Source: Amycolatopsis circi (GTDB lineage: Bacteria > Actinomycetota > Actinomycetes > Mycobacteriales > Pseudonocardiaceae). Taken from it: a DNA stretch of 64,000 nucleotides. Position numbers and translations under genes: made by a program. Location of the stretch: assembly GCF_003385235.1 (NCBI RefSeq), contig NZ_PQIA01000013.1, forward strand, positions 1 to 64,000, in the 5' to 3' direction. A model generated the notes under the pieces. The model worked only from the letters and a program-made list of their open reading frames with translations, was not told the origin of the DNA and did no database searches. Shown here in pieces: positions 31,656 through 40,184 of this stretch (position 1 is its first letter; every line of letters starts with the position of its first letter).

Positions 31656-32984
31656 TCAACCGCCTAAGCGATGCGCCTCAGCCCGCCCCGGGTCATACGC
31701 CGCCCAGCCCGGATTGCCAGTCCGCGCGAACGCCACCCACGCACCATGGACCTCCGCGGCAAGACCAGCCGGAGCGGCGTCCGGACCGAGCAGCCCAGCG
31801 TCACCATGCAGCCAGGGTTCGTCGGCGAGATCGAAGACGAACGGCAGCTCGACGGTATGCGCCGCACCAAGCCGACCGTCCAGTGCGGTGGAGCGGTAGC
31901 CGAACGAATAGACATAAGTGCGACCAGTTGAGATCTCAGCGTGCGCCTGTGCCATCCGGACGGTGCCAGCGCCGAACAACAACTCGCCCAATTGGTCGGC
32001 GGCAGCGTCCGGTTTCCCCTGCGGTACCAGGTAAAGCCGCCCCTCCTCGGTGTTCGTGCCGAGCAGCAGATCAACGTCAGCGACCAGGCTGTCGGCGGGC
32101 TGCACCGGCAAGACCAGGCTGAACGGGCTCAGCCCAACGAGCGGATCCGCCGCGGTGGCGGTCTGCAGGTCCAGCCCGGCGAGCGCGGGCAAGATCTCCA
32201 GGAACCGCTCGTCTGAGATCTCAGCGAACGCCGCTGCCGTCGGTTCGGCGTCCAGCGCGGCCGCCGCAGCAGCCGTGACCCGTTGCGCCTGCTCCGGAGC
32301 GAACGCACCGGTACCGCTTCCACTTTGGACAATCGCGCGCCGGAAGAGCCCCTTGGCCTCCGGGGTCGCGAGCAGCGCACCGGTGAGCGTCGCACCCGCG
32401 GATTGCCCGAACACCGTGACATTCCCCGGATCTCCGCCGAACGCAGCGATCGAGTCACGCACCCACCGCAGTGCGGCGACGACGTCGAGCAGCCCGCGAT
32501 TGTCCGGAGCCCCTTCCAATGCAAGGAAACCCGGGATGCCGAGACGGTAGTTCACCGTCACGAGGACGACACCGTCACGAGCGAAGGCGCTACCGTCGTA
32601 GAGCGCGGCTCGAGTCGAACCGGTGACGAACCCGCCACCGTGCACAAAGACCATGACCGGACGGTTTCCAGCGTCCGCAGCTGGTGTACGAACGTCGACC
32701 GTCAGATATTCCTCGCCGGGAACCCAGCCGGGCCCGAAGTACGGGGTCAGGTCGAGACGGCCGAAATCACGAACCGGCTGCGGAGCGGTCGGCGACGGCT
32801 GGGTACCGTCGCGGACTCCGGACCAGCCCGGATGCGGCTCAGGCGGAGCGAACCGACCGACACCGAGCGGGGCAGCAGCGTAGGGAATGGCCCGGTAAAG
32901 CTCGCCCGCCGCGTCGCGAAGGCCGCGAACGGTGCCCGCGGCAGTATCGACTACCGGGTTTTCCTGCTGAGACAAGAGAATCAC
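31656..32984 (-). CDS. Type B carboxylesterase
   Basis: A 442-residue alpha/beta hydrolase of the carboxylesterase B family (PnbA type). The oxyanion hole HGGGF is at 115-119, the nucleophile elbow GQSAG at 193-197 with Ser195, the acid residue in TNTEEGR, and the catalytic His in AAHTVELPF. FDLADEP follows in the usual place. Usual length is 450-500 residues, so it is near full length. It is cytoplasmic, with no signal peptide. It begins five bases after the stop of the metallo-beta-lactamase gene: GTG 32984 is given, and TTG 32975 has better spacing from AAGGAA. It likely hydrolyses esters of small substrates in step with the metallo-hydrolase. Confidence 0.88.
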   Translation of the reverse strand: MILLSQQENPVVDTAAGTVRGLRDAAGELYRAIPYAAAPLGVGRFAPPEPHPGWSGVRDGTQPSPTAPQPVRDFGRLDLTPYFGPGWVPGEEYLTVDVRTPAADAGNRPVMVFVHGGGFVTGSTRAALYDGSAFARDGVVLVTVNYRLGIPGFLALEGAPDNRGLLDVVAALRWVRDSIAAFGGDPGNVTVFGQSAGATLTGALLATPEAKGLFRRAIVQSGSGTGAFAPEQAQRVTAAAAAALDAEPTAAAFAEISDERFLEILPALAGLDLQTATAADPLVGLSPFSLVLPVQPADSLVADVDLLLGTNTEEGRLYLVPQGKPDAAADQLGELLFGAGTVRMAQAHAEISTGRTYVYSFGYRSTALDGRLGAAHTVELPFVFDLADEPWLHGDAGLLGPDAAPAGLAAEVHGAWVAFARTGNPGWAAYDPGRAEAHRLGG

Positions 32985-32989
32985 TTCCT

Positions 32990-33895
32990 TCAGGAGATCC
33001 GGGAGAACCCGGCCCACTTCTTGATCGCGAACTTCGACCCGTCCCGCTCGACCTCTGCCGCCCCGGAGCCGGGAAAGTGCGCCGGGAACAGGAGTGCGTT
33101 GTCCTCGACAGCTCGGCCGAGCAGCCTGCGCCGCGTCACCCGCGCCTCGGCTGGGTCCTCGCAGAAGCAGGAGTTGGTCTCCGGCTCCGCGATCTGCAGC
33201 GGGGTGTGCACCAGGTCGCCGACGAACAGCGCCCGGTCGCTGCCGGAGTCCAGCGTCAGGACGGACGAACCCGGAGTGTGCCCGGGCGCGAGGTCAAGAC
33301 GCAGATTCTTGTCGATCCGGTACGTCCCGTCCCACAGTTGAACCTGCCCAGCCTGCTGCACCGGAGCGACGCTGTCCTCGAAGACGTTCTGGTTCCCGCG
33401 GCCGAACACTGTCTCGTGTTCATTGGCCGGGTCCCAGAACTCGAAGTCCCGCGACGGCATCAGGTACGTCGCGTTCGGGAAGGTCGGGACCCAGGTGCGC
33501 CCGTCGAGGCGGGTATTCCAGCCGACGTGATCGATATGCAAGTGGGTGTTGATGACGACATCAACGTCTTCCGGTGAGATACCAGCGGCGGCGAGGTGGT
33601 CGAGGTAACTGGTGTCGAGGCGGCTCCACACCGGCGCGTACGGCCGGTCCTTGTGGTTGCCGACGCCGGTGTCGATAAGGATCGTGCGGCCTTCGCTGCG
33701 CAGCACCCAAGACTGGATCGCCGACTGGCATGCGCCGGTCTCCGGATCCCAGAAATCGGGGGCCAGCCAGCCGCGGTGCTCGTCCCACGAGCCCGCCGGG
33801 CTGTCCGGGAAGAACTGGTCCGGGCTCATCTCGACCGAGCCGTAGAACTCCTTGACGCGGGTGACCGTGACGTCGCCCAGAATGATCTCGTCCAT
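32990..33895 (-). CDS. Metallo-beta-lactamase fold hydrolase
   Basis: A 301-residue MBL-fold protein. The zinc motif THLHIDH is at residues 117-123, preceded by TILIDTGVGN. Downstream ligands lie in APGHTPGSS, FVGDLVH and PAHFPG. It resembles lactonase-like or AHL-lactonase-like MBL hydrolases rather than true beta-lactamases. It has no signal peptide. It is the first gene of a two-gene operon with the esterase. The operon diverges from an XRE-type regulator, which probably controls it. The upstream extension of the frame is Arg/Gln-rich and not coding. Confidence 0.87.
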   Translation of the reverse strand: MDEIILGDVTVTRVKEFYGSVEMSPDQFFPDSPAGSWDEHRGWLAPDFWDPETGACQSAIQSWVLRSEGRTILIDTGVGNHKDRPYAPVWSRLDTSYLDHLAAAGISPEDVDVVINTHLHIDHVGWNTRLDGRTWVPTFPNATYLMPSRDFEFWDPANEHETVFGRGNQNVFEDSVAPVQQAGQVQLWDGTYRIDKNLRLDLAPGHTPGSSVLTLDSGSDRALFVGDLVHTPLQIAEPETNSCFCEDPAEARVTRRRLLGRAVEDNALLFPAHFPGSGAAEVERDGSKFAIKKWAGFSRIS

Positions 33896-33966
33896 GCGAC
33901 CGAGCCTGCGCGGACCGGCGCGCCCGGACCACTCCCGCGTTTTCCTACCCCGCGCAGGGTGTGGCA

Positions 33967-33978
33967 GTGATATCTCAC
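33967..33978. promoter_or_regulatory. Palindrome in the divergent MBL/XRE promoter
   Basis: GTGATATCTCAC has GTGA and TCAC arms around TATC. It lies 20 bases before the XRE start in a 102-base divergent gap and is a candidate operator for the XRE-type regulator. It also contains one copy of the recurring 9-mer GATATCTCA. Confidence 0.4.
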
Positions 33979-33997
33979 GCGGCGGATAGTGGAATCC

Positions 33998-34867
33998 ATG
34001 ACTGCTGGCCCGCTGGGAGACTTCCTGCACGCACGACGCGCCCGCCTGCGCCCCGCGGACGTCGGGCTGCAAGACGTCGGACCGCGCCGCCGGGTCGCCG
34101 GACTGCGCCGGGAAGAGCTGGCGCAACTGGCCGGCGTCAGCGTCTCGTACTACACGCGGCTGGAGCAGGGACTCTCCCGCGGCGCGTCCGCCGAGGTGCT
34201 CGACGCGATCGCCCGCGCCCTGCAACTGGACGCCCACGAACGCGCCCACCTCGACCGCCTCGCCGACGCGGCCCGCCGCACGCCCCAACAGCGCCGTCCC
34301 CGCCCGGAGAAGCTGGCCGACGAAACGCGCGACCTCCTTCGCGCGGTCGACAGCGTCCCGGCGCTGGTGCTCGGCCGCCGCACCGACGTGCTGGCCTGGA
34401 ACACCCTCGGACACGCCCTGCTGGCAGGGCACCTTGACCTGGCCCAACGCCCCAACCTGAGCCGGATGCTGTTCCTGGACCCGCACTGCCGCGAGCTGTA
34501 CGCGGACTGGAAACGGAAGGCTCGCGCGGTCGTCGGCAACCTGCGCATCGCTGTCGGGAAGCACCCGGACGACCCGCTGCTGGCCGAGCTGATCGGCGAG
34601 CTGACGATGAAGAGCCCGGAGTTCGTCTCCCTGTGGCGGGACCACCGGGTCGGCCCGTGCGACGCCGATTCGTACGAGCTGCGGCACCCGGCGGTCGGCC
34701 GGGTGACGGTGACGCAGCAGACGCTGTCGGTGACTCGGTCGCCGGAGCAGGTGCTGATCGTGTGCACGACTCCGGCCGGGTCGGCTTCGGAGGAGGCGCT
34801 GACACTGCTTCGGCAGGTCAGCGAGCGGGAGCCAGCCGCGGACGAAGCGGTGCGCACGCCGAGCTGA
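33998..34867 (+). CDS. XRE family regulator with MmyB-like ligand domain
   Basis: A 289-residue regulator. The N-terminal XRE HTH (about 10-80) includes VAGLRREELAQLAGVSVSYYTRLEQG and EVLDAIARALQLD. The C-terminal MmyB-like ligand-binding domain has the conserved ARRTPQQRRP linker, PALVLGRRTDVLAWN and the PEFVSLWRDHRV segment. These MLTR proteins usually sit head to head with oxidoreductases or hydrolases they repress and bind fatty-acid-like ligands. Here the divergent MBL/esterase operon is the likely target. The ATG at 33998 is chosen; GTG 33989 adds three residues. Confidence 0.9.
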   Translation: MTAGPLGDFLHARRARLRPADVGLQDVGPRRRVAGLRREELAQLAGVSVSYYTRLEQGLSRGASAEVLDAIARALQLDAHERAHLDRLADAARRTPQQRRPRPEKLADETRDLLRAVDSVPALVLGRRTDVLAWNTLGHALLAGHLDLAQRPNLSRMLFLDPHCRELYADWKRKARAVVGNLRIAVGKHPDDPLLAELIGELTMKSPEFVSLWRDHRVGPCDADSYELRHPAVGRVTVTQQTLSVTRSPEQVLIVCTTPAGSASEEALTLLRQVSEREPAADEAVRTPS

Positions 34868-34915
34868 CCGACCGGCGACTAGCGGAAAGACGCTGGTCAA
34901 GCAATGCACGGAGAC

Positions 34916-35886
34916 TCATGCCTCCGCACCAGTTTCGCGCAAAGCCACCAGCTCGATCTCAGCCAGCATCTCCGACTTGGCCGCCGCGTCCAGGAACGAA
35001 GCCTCCACCGAGTTCTTCGCCAACCGCGCTATCTCCGCCGCCCGCAGGCCAAGAGTCGTGGCCACTGCCAGGTACTCGCCTTCCAGAGTCGCGCCGAACA
35101 TCGGCGGGTCATCGGTATTGAGGGTGACGACCAGGCCGTGGTCGAGCATCCGCCGGACGGGGTGGGCGGCGATCGAAGGCACCTGGCGGGTCCGGACGTT
35201 CGACGTCGGGCACACTTCGAGCGGGATCCGGTGTTCGGCGAGGTAGGCCAGCAGCGCCGGGTCTGCCGCGCAGCTGGTGTCGTGGCCGATTCGTTCCGCG
35301 CCGAGGTCGTGGACGGCCGACCAGATCGTCGCCGGGCCGCCCGTTTCCCTGGCGTGCGGCACGCTGTGCAGACCGGCCTCGCGCGCGGCGGTGAAGAACG
35401 GCTCGAATTGTGCCCGGCCGACGCCGATCTCCGGGCCGCCGAGGCCGAAACTGACCAGTCCGTCCGGACGTTCCCGCAGCGCGAACACCGCGGTCTCCCG
35501 TCCGGCTCGGACGCCTTTCTCGCCGGGAATGTCGAAGCACCAAGCCAATTCCACGCCGTGCTCCATCTTCGCGACGGTGCGGCCTTCGACAAGCCCGGTG
35601 AGGAGTTCGTCGCCCGGCAGACCGTCGAGGACGTGGTTGTACGGCGTGACAGTCACTTCGGCGTAACGAACGTTCTGTCGCGCGCCCAGTAGACCTTGAG
35701 GAAATGGTCGAAGTCGCGGAACACAAAGAACTGTTCCAGCTCCGCGCGATCTGTCGGCACGCCTGTTTCCGGATGACGACGGGCTAGCGCGAGAACAGTG
35801 TCGACGTTGACGGAACCGACAAGGTGGACATGCAGTTCGGCTTTGGGCAAGGCATGAATGAACGCGCGCAGGCTTTCGCCAGGCAT
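34916..35886 (-). pseudogene. Adenosine deaminase family gene, disrupted by deletion and frameshift
   Basis: Two minus-strand fragments together resemble an adenosine deaminase-like protein. The first (77 codons from ATG 35886) has LPKAELHVHLVGS, the zinc-binding HxH, and ends soon after DFDHFLKVYWA. The second, in another frame and ending at 34916, resumes at RQNVRYAEVTVTPYNHV and continues through IGHDTSCA, CPTSNVRT and NTDDPPMFG. About 25-30 residues normally found between FLKVY and QNVRYAE are missing, and the frame shifts there (around 35653-35690). The catalytic HAGE motif reads HARE. These features point to a dead gene. Two separate translated halves are possible but unlikely to be active. 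Confidence 0.82.
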
Positions 35887-36059
35887 GAGGAGACTCCCTG
35901 AAAAGAGGAAAGGGTGCCGGAGGAAGGAAAACGGGACGACTCAGGGAGCGAGGTCGCCACGGTCGAGGTCGGCTCCGTAGAACGGCAGCTTGAACTCCGG
36001 CACGGCCCCACTGTAGCGGAGACCAGCTGCTGGCACGGAAAAATCCGCGGACCGAGCAC

Positions 36060-36458
36060 CTACCGGCGATGGCTGGGCCGGGTCTGGTTGAACAGCACGG
36101 CGCTGCAGATCAGCACCAGCCCGGCGACCGCGACCCCGACCACCGGGCTGATCAGCACCGCCACCGCGCTGATCACGCTCGCGGCGAAAGACAATTGCAG
36201 GCAAGCCCACAACACCGGCGTCAGCCACGTCAGCGCCCCGGACGCCGCGCACACCCAGCGGCCCCGGGCGACCGGTTTGCGGTGCCGTCCCGGGCCGCGG
36301 CGGGCGAAGACTTGCGTCGCGGCGGCCACCATCTCGTCCCGCGTAGCGATCCGCCGCCCGCCGCGGGCCGGGGCGACGGCCGCGCCGAATTCGACGCGTT
36401 CCACCCGTCCGGCGCGATCGTCGTCTAGCGGGCCGGTGTTCCCCAGCGGTACAGTCAT
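36060..36458 (-). CDS. Small two-helix membrane protein
   Basis: A 132-residue protein. The N-terminal half is charged and soluble, rich in Arg, with IATRDEMVAAATQVFARRGPGRHRK. Two hydrophobic helices follow (about 70-92 and 95-118) and a short basic tail. AAGGA lies nine bases upstream of ATG 36458. No family is recognised. It lies upstream of the decayed deaminase gene on the same strand, with a 173-base gap holding no clear gene. A perfect GTGGCCCCCTG hairpin sits 42-69 bases upstream of its start. Confidence 0.6.
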   Translation of the reverse strand: MTVPLGNTGPLDDDRAGRVERVEFGAAVAPARGGRRIATRDEMVAAATQVFARRGPGRHRKPVARGRWVCAASGALTWLTPVLWACLQLSFAASVISAVAVLISPVVGVAVAGLVLICSAVLFNQTRPSHRR

Positions 36459-37405
36459 TTCGTCTGGTCCTTTGCGTAGCAGCGAGTTTCAGGCATCCCG
36501 TGGCCCCCTGTTCCCGCAGGGGGCCACACCTATCTCTTCGGGCGCGCGACCCAGTTCGACAGTCCTTATCTTGGCCACGAGCGCGCACAGACCTCGATAG
36601 CCACTGACGGTTGCCTCGCCAAGCGGCACGCTGCTGTCGATTAACGGTAAAGAGACACGACGAACTACCGTGCGCAATATCAGTGCGCCGGTTCGGTGCG
36701 ACAGTCCGCGGAACTTCGGCGAAAACGAACTCTCCGGCCGAACTCCGCTTCGCGCCCGTCCAATCAGGTGCCGACCTGCGTCCACCTGGATAAACGTCCG
36801 CGTCACCTACCGTGTGCGCGAGCCCCGGCATAGGACAAAACGCCCAGATCCCCGAAGAACAGCGGCGATTTCTAGCGTATCGGGAGCAGCTTTTCATCAC
36901 TCACAAGAGTGGTAGCATACGATTGACGAGAAAAAGGTCAAGAAGAACCGTCCCAGCAGCGCCAACCGACGCTCCAGGGAGCCCTGACCAGTGATTTTCC
37001 CGCAAAAAACTCGCCGCGGGGCAACATTGGCATTCAGTCAACCCGTCGCGGCGTTCCCCGCTCATCGCAGGCCCAAAGGCATCTGCCGACTGGAATATGC
37101 ATGCCTTACGACCCGCGGCAGAATATTCTGGCATGCCTTGCCGCCACGGCTTCCAGCACCCCGGTCACCACTCGGCGGAAAGCTGCCGACCAGCCAATAA
37201 CGGTGCCGCACTGGACAAATATCAGTCAGGTACGGGACAGATCCCGCGACCTCGATCACCGCGAGAAAACGGCCCGGCGCCAAACAGGTGAACCCGTCGG
37301 TCCATTTCGGGATTGTGCAAGTCCGCGCCTTGCTTCGGCATATTCCATCCTCGATCCTGAGTTGAATATGCCAGAAAAGGTCAACGGCTTGACAAGGACG
37401 AAACC
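36459..37405. other. Long gene-free, relatively A/T-rich region with hairpins
   Basis: About 950 bases without a recognisable gene; the 60-105-codon frames in it lack coding character. GTGGCCCCCTG (36500-36510) and CAGGGGGCCAC (36517-36527) pair perfectly around TTCCCG, a terminator-like hairpin. From about 36880 to 37380 the DNA is visibly A/T-richer than its surroundings and rich in short repeats such as GAATATGC, AGAATATTCT and GGCATGCC. GGCATATTC (37337-37345) and GAATATGCC (37364-37372) form a perfect 9-bp-arm inverted repeat 34 bases upstream of the DUF397 ATG. The region may be the promoter of the DUF397 unit or the scar of lost genes. Confidence 0.55.
37337..37372. promoter_or_regulatory. 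Inverted repeat upstream of the DUF397 gene
   Basis: GGCATATTC and GAATATGCC are perfect 9-bp arms with an 18-base spacer, just ahead of the ribosome site of the DUF397 gene. It is a candidate operator for the adjacent XRE-type DUF5753 regulator, whose partner genes usually include a DUF397 protein. Confidence 0.5.
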
Positions 37406-37636
37406 ATGAGTTCTTACGATCCGAACACCGTGAGTTCCGCGCTCGACGACACCGCCTGGCTGCGTCCGTCGGCGTGCGGCGGCAACGGCGGCGACTGCGT
37501 CGAAGTCAATCTCAGCGACCCCGACCTGGTCGCGGTGCGGGATTCCAAGATCGGCCGTTCGCCCGCGCTCGTCTTCGACAATCAGGAATGGGCGGCATTC
37601 GCCGGCGCGCTGCGAGAGGGGCAGTTCGACCGCTGA
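37406..37636 (+). CDS. DUF397 domain protein
   Basis: A 76-residue DUF397 protein. The hallmark TAWLRPSACGGNGGDCVEVNL (W, paired Cys, CVEV), VAVRDSKI and LVFDNQEWAAFAGALREGQF are present. In actinomycetes, DUF397 genes lie next to XRE-DUF5753 regulators. Studied pairs (BldB/WhiJ-type and AbaA-type systems) affect development and antibiotic production, and the small partner is thought to antagonise the DNA-binding partner. ATG 37406 has AAGGA seven bases upstream. The XRE-DUF5753 gene follows 127 bases later. Confidence 0.92.
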   Translation: MSSYDPNTVSSALDDTAWLRPSACGGNGGDCVEVNLSDPDLVAVRDSKIGRSPALVFDNQEWAAFAGALREGQFDR

Positions 37637-37763
37637 GCGCCTTCCCCGGCCCCCATTCGCCGCAATCCCCGTCCGCCTTGGCCGGCGATAATGCGAGGGA
37701 CTATCATGATTCCGTGCCCGGCAACGGTCTTGCGTCCTCCCCCGATCGGACGGCTCGCCCCTC

Positions 37764-38666
37764 GTGAGCCGGCTTTCCGTCGAGGCCCAGCTTGTCGAAC
37801 TGGGCAAACTTCTCGTCGCCGCCCGCGTCGAAGGCGGGCTGACCCAGGGCGAACTCGGCGACGCCCTCGGCTACACGCAGCCGAACATCAGCAAGATGGA
37901 ACGGGGCAAGACCCGCATCCATCCGCATTTGCTCGACAAATGGATCGACGTCCTCGCGGTCGGCCCGGCCGAGGCGGCGGCGATGCGGCAGTACAACCAG
38001 GCCTCCCGCGCCGACCGGGTGTGGAACGCCCGCCGCCTCGCGGCCAGCCCGGCCTGGTTCCATCCGGTGTTCGAGGCCGAGCAGGAAGCCGCGATCATCC
38101 TGAAGTGGACCGGCGAGCGCATCAGCGGGATGCTGCAGACCGAGGACTACATGATGGAGCAGTTCCAGGCCTACGGCCGCACGGACGTGAACAACGCCGT
38201 GCACGAACGCAAGCTGCGGGCCAAACTCCTCGACGACCACCCGGACCGGACGTACAAGTTCGTCCTCAGCGAAAGCGCGGTCCACCGGCTGACGCGGGCG
38301 CGCACGGACAACCCGTACGTCGCGCTCGGCCAGGTCCGGCATCTGCTCGGTCTCGCCCGCAATCATCCGGGCGCGACGATCCGGTTCGTGCCGTTCGAGA
38401 AAGGCCCGCTGCACGTCGGCCCCGATTTCACGATTTTGCAGTTCGCCAACAACAAGCTCGACCGTTCGTTCGCCGAAACGTCGAACGGCGTCCAGGCGTT
38501 CATGAACGACACCGAAACCTACGACACCGATATGCAATCGTGGGAATCCCTTTCGAGTGTCGCCCTTTCGGCGGAGGAATCGGCAATTCTGCTCGAAGAG
38601 GCCGAAGCGGATCTGATCAGCACCCGTACGCCTGCTGCCTGGCGGCCCGGGGAGCCGCTACGCTGA
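37764..38666 (+). CDS. XRE family regulator with DUF5753 domain (WhiJ-like)
   Basis: A 300-residue regulator. The N-terminal HTH (about 10-70) has GLTQGELGDALGYTQPNIS and KMERGKTRI. The C-terminal DUF5753 domain begins near AAIILKWTGERISGMLQTEDYM and includes RQ-type LTRARTD, VRHLLGLARNHPGATIRFVPF and SNGVQAFMND segments. Such regulators pair with DUF397 proteins; the DUF5753 domain is a probable ligand or partner domain. It starts at GTG 37764. A DUF574 methyltransferase gene follows 30 bases later, completing a triad common in Pseudonocardiaceae. Confidence 0.92.
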   Translation: MSRLSVEAQLVELGKLLVAARVEGGLTQGELGDALGYTQPNISKMERGKTRIHPHLLDKWIDVLAVGPAEAAAMRQYNQASRADRVWNARRLAASPAWFHPVFEAEQEAAIILKWTGERISGMLQTEDYMMEQFQAYGRTDVNNAVHERKLRAKLLDDHPDRTYKFVLSESAVHRLTRARTDNPYVALGQVRHLLGLARNHPGATIRFVPFEKGPLHVGPDFTILQFANNKLDRSFAETSNGVQAFMNDTETYDTDMQSWESLSSVALSAEESAILLEEAEADLISTRTPAAWRPGEPLR

Positions 38667-38696
38667 TCCCGCGCCGTCGACCACAAGGAGAAACTG

Positions 38697-39590
38697 GTGA
38701 CTGGCCTGGAGCAAGAGTCCTTCCCGGCTCTCGGGATCGACCTCAGCCACCCCAGCGTGGCCCGCGTCTACGACTATTACCTCGGCGGAACGGCGAACTG
38801 GGAAATCGACCGCCAGTTCGCCGAACGCATGCTGCGCGATTATCCGATGGTGCGCCCGATCGCCCAGGCGAATCGGCGTTTTCTGCACCGGGTCGTCCGG
38901 CATCTCGTGCGCCGGGGAATCCGGCAGATAGTCGACCTCGGTTCCGGCGTTCCCACGATGGGGCACGCGCACGAAATCGCCGAGCAGATCGCGCCGGGCG
39001 AGGTGAAAGTCGCCTATGTCGACTGCGAACCGGTCGCCGTCGCGCATTCCGCCAGCCTGCTGCGCGAAAAGGGCGACCCCGCCCGGCAGGTCGCCCTGCA
39101 CGCCGACCTGCGCGATCCGCGGCGGCTGTGGTCCCTGCTCGGCGACTCGGGCGTACTCGACCTGGACCAGCCGATCGCGCTGCTGCTCATCTGCGTCCTG
39201 CACATCCAGCAACCGCCTGCGCCCGGCGACGAGAGCACCGGAGATCTCGGGCCCAGCCTCACCGCCGAGTACCGCGATCTCCTGGCCCCCGGGTCGTACC
39301 TGGCACTGTCGCACGTCACCGACGAGGGCGTCCCGCCGCACTACGAGCAGCTGCTGGCCGACGGCAAAGAACGCTACGCCGAAGCGGGCACCGATCTCAT
39401 CTACCGCGGCCGGGCCGAAATCACCGAACTGTTCGGCGATTTCGCCCTGCTCGAACCCGGCGTCACCTGGACCCCGCTGTGGCATCCGGAGGAGGCGGGC
39501 CCGAACGACCAGCCCCTTCCCCTCTGCGCGGCCAACGAGTCGCTGCTGCTCGCCGGAGTGGCGCACAAGGAGCCGGATGGCCTGAGATAA
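38697..39590 (+). CDS. SAM-dependent methyltransferase, DUF574 (SAV2177) family
   Basis: A 297-residue class I methyltransferase of the DUF574 family. RVYDYYLGGTANWEIDRQFAE near residues 23-43 is the family hallmark, the SAM motif VDLGSGVPTMGH is at 79-90, and YVDCEPVAVAHSASLL is motif II. Its natural substrate is unknown. GTG 38697 has AAGGAG at good spacing. The triad DUF397 / XRE-DUF5753 / DUF574 suggests a developmental or signalling unit. Confidence 0.9.
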   Translation: MTGLEQESFPALGIDLSHPSVARVYDYYLGGTANWEIDRQFAERMLRDYPMVRPIAQANRRFLHRVVRHLVRRGIRQIVDLGSGVPTMGHAHEIAEQIAPGEVKVAYVDCEPVAVAHSASLLREKGDPARQVALHADLRDPRRLWSLLGDSGVLDLDQPIALLLICVLHIQQPPAPGDESTGDLGPSLTAEYRDLLAPGSYLALSHVTDEGVPPHYEQLLADGKERYAEAGTDLIYRGRAEITELFGDFALLEPGVTWTPLWHPEEAGPNDQPLPLCAANESLLLAGVAHKEPDGLR

Positions 39591-39625
39591 CGGAGATTTG
39601 CGTTATCTCAGTTATCACGCTAACT
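39583..39625. promoter_or_regulatory. Strong palindromic operator of the MarR-like gene
   Basis: TGAGATAACG (39583-39592) and CGTTATCTCA (39601-39610) form a perfect 10-bp-arm inverted repeat with an 8-base spacer. AGTTA (39610-39614) and TAACT (39621-39625) form a second, overlapping inverted repeat. Both lie within 52 bases upstream of the MarR-like ATG; the first begins inside the last codons of the methyltransferase. Autoregulation by the MarR-like protein is the simplest reading. Confidence 0.7.
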
Positions 39626-39633
39626 TGAGTCGC

Positions 39634-40107
39634 ATGGATGAGGACGGGGAACTCGCGTTCGCCGACGACGCCGGGCGCCACTTCGCGCGGCAGTACGGCA
39701 TGACGCCGATGACCGGGCGGGTGATCGGCTGGCTGCTGCTCTGCGATCCGCCGCAGCAGACGATCGCCGAACTCGCGAGCGCGCTGCGGGCCAGCCGCAG
39801 TGCGGTCACCAGCGCGATCAGCGAACTCGAAGAGTGGTCCTGGATCCAGCGCACGCGCACGGCCGGGGAACGGGTCGACCGTGTGCGGCTGGCTCCGGAG
39901 GTGTGGCTGCGCCTGCTCGACAACCAGTCCGAGTACGCCTCGCTCGGCGCGCTGGCGCGTCGCGGACTGGACGCCATGACCGGCCGGCCCGCCGAACGGC
40001 GGGCCCGGCTGGAAGAACTGGCGGAGTTTACGAAGTTCCTCGCCGAGCGGATGCCCGAACTCGCCGTCGAATGGCGTGCCCGGCGCGAAGCCTTGCACCG
40101 CAGGTAA
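39634..40107 (+). CDS. MarR/GbsR-like winged-helix regulator
   Basis: A 157-residue wHTH protein. GRHFARQYGMTPMTGRVIGWLLLCDPPQQTIAELASALRASRSAVTSAISELEEWSWIQRTR is the MarR/GbsR-type HTH and wing, and the C-terminus is helical for dimerisation. These regulators usually repress exporters or enzymes and release DNA on ligand binding. ATG 39634 is chosen; an in-frame start at 39598 would lie in the operator. It precedes a serine hydrolase gene by 77 bases on the same strand, the likely target. Confidence 0.82.
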   Translation: MDEDGELAFADDAGRHFARQYGMTPMTGRVIGWLLLCDPPQQTIAELASALRASRSAVTSAISELEEWSWIQRTRTAGERVDRVRLAPEVWLRLLDNQSEYASLGALARRGLDAMTGRPAERRARLEELAEFTKFLAERMPELAVEWRARREALHRR

Positions 40108-40184
40108 ATCCGGCTTCACTCAGGTGCCTGGCGAATCCGTCAGGCGATTTCCTCCTGCCCGAAATATCTCACTGGGGAGAACTG

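Noticed and set aside
35941..36003. A 20-codon minus-strand ORF (GTG start) after the small membrane protein
   Set aside because: Possible small peptide, but only a weak ribosome site and no family; not enough support.
36489..37134. Several 60-105-codon ORFs in the gene desert
   Set aside because: No conserved motif, atypical composition and none has a good ribosome site.
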